Assembly: GCA_045039925.1 (NCBI GenBank)
Contig: CP108400.1
Span: forward strand, 3,348,001-3,412,000
Length of the DNA stretch: 64,000 nucleotides
Reading direction: 5' to 3'
From: Yinghuangia sp045039925
GTDB taxonomy: Bacteria; Actinomycetota; Actinomycetes; Streptomycetales; Streptomycetaceae
Positions 61,800-64,000 of the stretch are shown here, one piece after another. Below the pieces are notes generated by a model, which was not told the DNA's origin, did not search any database, and worked only from the letters and a program-made list of their open reading frames with translations. Each line of letters opens with the position of its first letter. The first letter of the stretch is position 1. The translations under genes were made by a program, and so were the position numbers.

Positions 61800-61959
61800 G
61801 CGCCTCTTCGATCGATCATCTGACGAGTCGTCACGCATGCTGCCATCAGCCGCCGCGCACCGGAATCCCCGAATCGAAAAACATTGGACGTATTCCCGTT
61901 AGCTATGGCCAATGCGTTACATACGCATGAGTATGGTGGGTCCGTCGGGGGATACGACG

Positions 61960-62000
61960 GAGCCCCCGCCCGACACGCGGCACGTGTCGGGCGGGGGCTC
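61960..62000 (-). terminator. mmsA terminator
   Basis: Perfect 18-bp stem (61960-61977 with 61983-62000) and a 5-base loop, starting 78 bases after the mmsA stop codon. Between it and the metallophosphoesterase start (61801-61959) there is an AT-richer stretch with a short inverted repeat, CATAC-N6-GTATG, at about 61920-61936. Confidence 0.85.
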
Positions 62001-62077
62001 GTAGTACGACCGGCACCTCGCGGGAGACCCGGCTGCCGGCCGGCTGCCACTCGGCTGCCGGCCGGGACGCCCGAGGG

Positions 62078-63580
62078 TCAGCTGTTGGTCGGGAAGCCCA
62101 GGTTGATGCCGCCGTGGCTCGGGTCCAGCCACCGCTGCGTCACGACCTTGCCGCGCGTGAAGAAGTGCACGCCCTCGGCGCCGTACGCGTGGGTGTCGCC
62201 GAACAGCGAGTTCTTCCAGCCGCCGAACGAGTAGTAGGCCACCGGCACCGGGATCGGCACGTTGATGCCGACCATGCCGACCTCGACCTCGTTCTGGAAC
62301 TTGCGGGCCGCGCCGCCGTCGTTGGTGAAGATCGCGGTGCCGTTGCCGTACGGGTTGCCGTTGATGAGCGCCAGGCCCTCGTCGTACGACTCGACGCGCA
62401 CGACCGACAGCACCGGGCCGAAGATCTCGTCGGTGTAGACCGACATCTCCGGGGTGACCTTGTCGAAGAGCGTCGGGCCCAGCCAGAAGCCGTCCGCCGT
62501 GTCGTCGCCGTCGATCGGGTGCTGGCGGCCGTCCACGACCAGCTCGGCACCCTCCTTGACGCCCGCCTCGACGTACGAGATCACCTTGTCCGCGTGCTGG
62601 CGCGTGACCAGCGGGCCCATCTCGGACGTGGCGTTGCAGCCGGCGCCGACGCGCAGGCCCGCGATGCGCTCCTTGATCTTGATGATCAGCTCGTCGGCGA
62701 TCGGCTCGACCGCGACCAGGGCGGAGATCGCCATGCAGCGCTCGCCGGCCGCACCGAAGCCCGCGTTGACCGCGGCGTCGGCGACCAGGTCCAGGTCGGC
62801 GTCCGGCAGCACCAGCATGTGGTTCTTGGCCCCGCCGAGCGCCTGCACGCGCTTGCCGTAGCGGGTGCCGTTCTCGTAGACGTACTTGGCGATCGGGGTC
62901 GAGCCCACGAACGACACGGACCGGACGTCCGGGTGCTCCAGCAGGCGGTCGACCGAGACCTTGTCGCCGTGCACGACGTTGAACACGCCGTCGGGCAGGC
63001 CCGCTTCCTTCCACAGCTCGGCCAGGAACTGGGCGGCCGACGGGTCCTTCTCGGACGGCTTGAGGACCACGGTGTTGCCGGTCGCGATGGCGAGCGGGAA
63101 GAACCACATCGGGACCATCGCCGGGAAGTTGAACGGCGAGATGATCGCGACCGGGCCGAGCGGCTGGCGCATCGAGTAGACGTCGATGCCGGTGGACGCC
63201 TGCTCCGAGAAGCCGCCCTTCTGCAGCTGCGGCACGCCGCACGCGAACTCCACGACCTCCTGGCCGCGGGCGATCTCGCCGAGCGCGTCGGAGTGCACCT
63301 TGCCGTGCTCCTCGACGATGATCGCGGCCAGCTTGTCCTTGTTCGCGTCCAGCAGCTCGCGGAACTTGAACAGCACCTGCGAACGCTTGGCGAGCGACGC
63401 GTTGCGCCACGAGGCGAACGCCTCGACGGCGGCGCTGACCGCCTGGTCCACCTCGGCAACCGACGCGAAGTCGACCGTGCCGGTCACCTTGCCGGTGGCG
63501 GGGTTGTAGATGTCGCCGCGGCGCTCGGAGGTGCCGGTCCAGGCGGCGCCGCCGATCCAGTGGGTGATGTGCTTGCTCAA
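62078..63580 (-). CDS. mmsA: Methylmalonate-semialdehyde dehydrogenase (CoA-acylating)
   Basis: A 500-residue MmsA, which converts methylmalonate semialdehyde (or malonate semialdehyde) to propionyl-CoA (or acetyl-CoA) in valine, inositol or beta-alanine breakdown. Motifs: ISPFNFPAMVPMWFFPLAI, KPSEKDPSA, FVGSTPIA, GGAKNHMLVLPDAD and the active-site Cys in GAAGERCMAISA. The start is TTG at 63580 (SKHITHWIGG), with GGAGG seven bases upstream; the long ORF further upstream contains no binding site. Followed by a strong hairpin. Confidence 0.94.
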   Translation of the reverse strand: MSKHITHWIGGAAWTGTSERRGDIYNPATGKVTGTVDFASVAEVDQAVSAAVEAFASWRNASLAKRSQVLFKFRELLDANKDKLAAIIVEEHGKVHSDALGEIARGQEVVEFACGVPQLQKGGFSEQASTGIDVYSMRQPLGPVAIISPFNFPAMVPMWFFPLAIATGNTVVLKPSEKDPSAAQFLAELWKEAGLPDGVFNVVHGDKVSVDRLLEHPDVRSVSFVGSTPIAKYVYENGTRYGKRVQALGGAKNHMLVLPDADLDLVADAAVNAGFGAAGERCMAISALVAVEPIADELIIKIKERIAGLRVGAGCNATSEMGPLVTRQHADKVISYVEAGVKEGAELVVDGRQHPIDGDDTADGFWLGPTLFDKVTPEMSVYTDEIFGPVLSVVRVESYDEGLALINGNPYGNGTAIFTNDGGAARKFQNEVEVGMVGINVPIPVPVAYYSFGGWKNSLFGDTHAYGAEGVHFFTRGKVVTQRWLDPSHGGINLGFPTNS

Positions 63581-63786
63581 GAGAGGGCCTCCGGTGACGG
63601 CGCCGAACAGAAAGGCGTCGGCGGCGAAGATGTCGTACGCAGGGGCTTTCGGACACCCGATCGGGTACCCGAGGGTCACACCCCTGCATACGCCAGTCTC
63701 TTCGCCGCCGACGCCGCGCTCAACCTTCACCGTGTCGGCCGTTCGGGGTTTCGCCTTACAGGTCGTCTCCCCGGCACCCGGCCGTC
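63581..63786. other. mmsA upstream region
   Basis: 206 bp containing the mmsA ribosome binding site and the palindromic element annotated separately. No other feature seen. Confidence 0.5.
63635..63691. promoter_or_regulatory. Composite palindromic operator candidate upstream of mmsA
   Basis: Outer arms GTACGCAGGGG (63635-63645) and CCCCTGCATAC (63681-63691) match with one mismatch; between them lie two palindromes, ACCCGATCGGGT (63655-63666) and CGGGTACCCG (63662-63671), which overlap. About 60-110 bases upstream of the mmsA start. Confidence 0.5.
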
Positions 63787-64000
63787 TCAGCTGTCGAAGC
63801 CCATACCCGCCTTGTCGAGCGCCTTGAGCCACAGGTTGCGCTTGCCCTGGTTGGCGTCCGCCCGGGTCAGCGCGCGCTGCGTCAGCTCGATGCCGACCCA
63901 GCGCACCGGCTCCGGCGGGAACGGGATCGGCTTGGTCCGCACCATCTTCAGCTCGGTGCGCTCGGTCGGCCGGCCGTCCAGCTTGTCGAGCATGACCTCG
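63787..64000 (-). CDS. C-terminal part of an unidentified protein (possibly an FAD-dependent oxidoreductase)
   Basis: The last 71 residues, extending past the window edge. The sequence ends WLKALDKAGMGFDS and contains KPIPFPPEPVRWVGIELTQ, which recalls the C-terminus of an actinobacterial NAD(P)/FAD-dependent oxidoreductase with an end of the type LGLGFDS. The catalytic part lies outside, so the assignment is weak. Confidence 0.4.
   Translation of the reverse strand, partial: EVMLDKLDGRPTERTELKMVRTKPIPFPPEPVRWVGIELTQRALTRADANQGKRNLWLKALDKAGMGFDS

Overview
This window reads as the chromosome core of a high-GC actinomycete, most likely a member of the Streptomycetaceae. The evidence is very GC-rich codon usage, many GTG and some TTG starts, GGAGG-type ribosome binding sites, and gene order I know from Streptomyces: dapB, M16 peptidase, pnp and rpsO, then an ESX locus, then ribF, truB, the DHH phosphoesterase, rbfA, a DUF503 gene, infB, ylxR, nusA and rimP. 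No rRNA, tRNA, CRISPR array, insertion sequence or prophage was seen. All functional calls come from reading motifs, not from database searches.

Layout. 1-4370 (minus strand) holds the end of dapB, a zinc M16 peptidase, polynucleotide phosphorylase and ribosomal protein S15. 4552-22984 is a type VII (ESX) secretion locus: EccD and EccC diverge from a shared 344-bp region; an unrecognised small gene, a GH1 beta-glucosidase and a lipoprotein follow; then the mycosin protease, two WXG100 proteins and EccB on the minus strand; then EccE, an unknown 232-residue partner and a giant EspI-like disordered ATPase on the plus strand. EccA and PE/PPE genes are absent. 23109-32768 (minus strand) is the translation and RNA-maturation block. 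32987-36362 has a Tat lipoprotein, a ferritin-like DUF4439 protein and an antibiotic-kinase-like protein that are translationally coupled, then two GNAT acetyltransferases. 36502-39629 has two coupled secreted tripeptidyl-aminopeptidase-type hydrolases. 39962-43925 carries ispG, a site-2 protease and dxr (isoprenoid MEP pathway plus membrane proteolysis). 44519-58889 is catabolic: acyl-CoA dehydrogenase, aldehyde dehydrogenase, PucR regulator, a membrane protein with a defective P-loop, gabT, STAS protein, PAP2 phosphatase, nitronate-monooxygenase-like protein and an amino-acid permease. It plausibly handles GABA or related amino acids and polyamines. 58998-64000 has a class IV aminotransferase-fold protein, a tyrosine phosphatase, a metallophosphoesterase, methylmalonate-semialdehyde dehydrogenase (mmsA) and the end of an unplaced gene.

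The most unusual signals are: an exact 16-bp-period tandem array (about five units) across the eccB stop codon, just upstream of the esxB promoter; a 10-bp identity (CCGTTAGAGT) between the candidate eccD and esxB promoters; a Lys-to-Glu change in the Walker A motif of the large membrane protein next to gabT; and several other short tandem repeats in intergenic DNA (12-bp before ribF and before the peptidase genes, 8/16-bp at 44448) or coding DNA (6-bp in rimP). Strong hairpin terminators close most convergent gene pairs.
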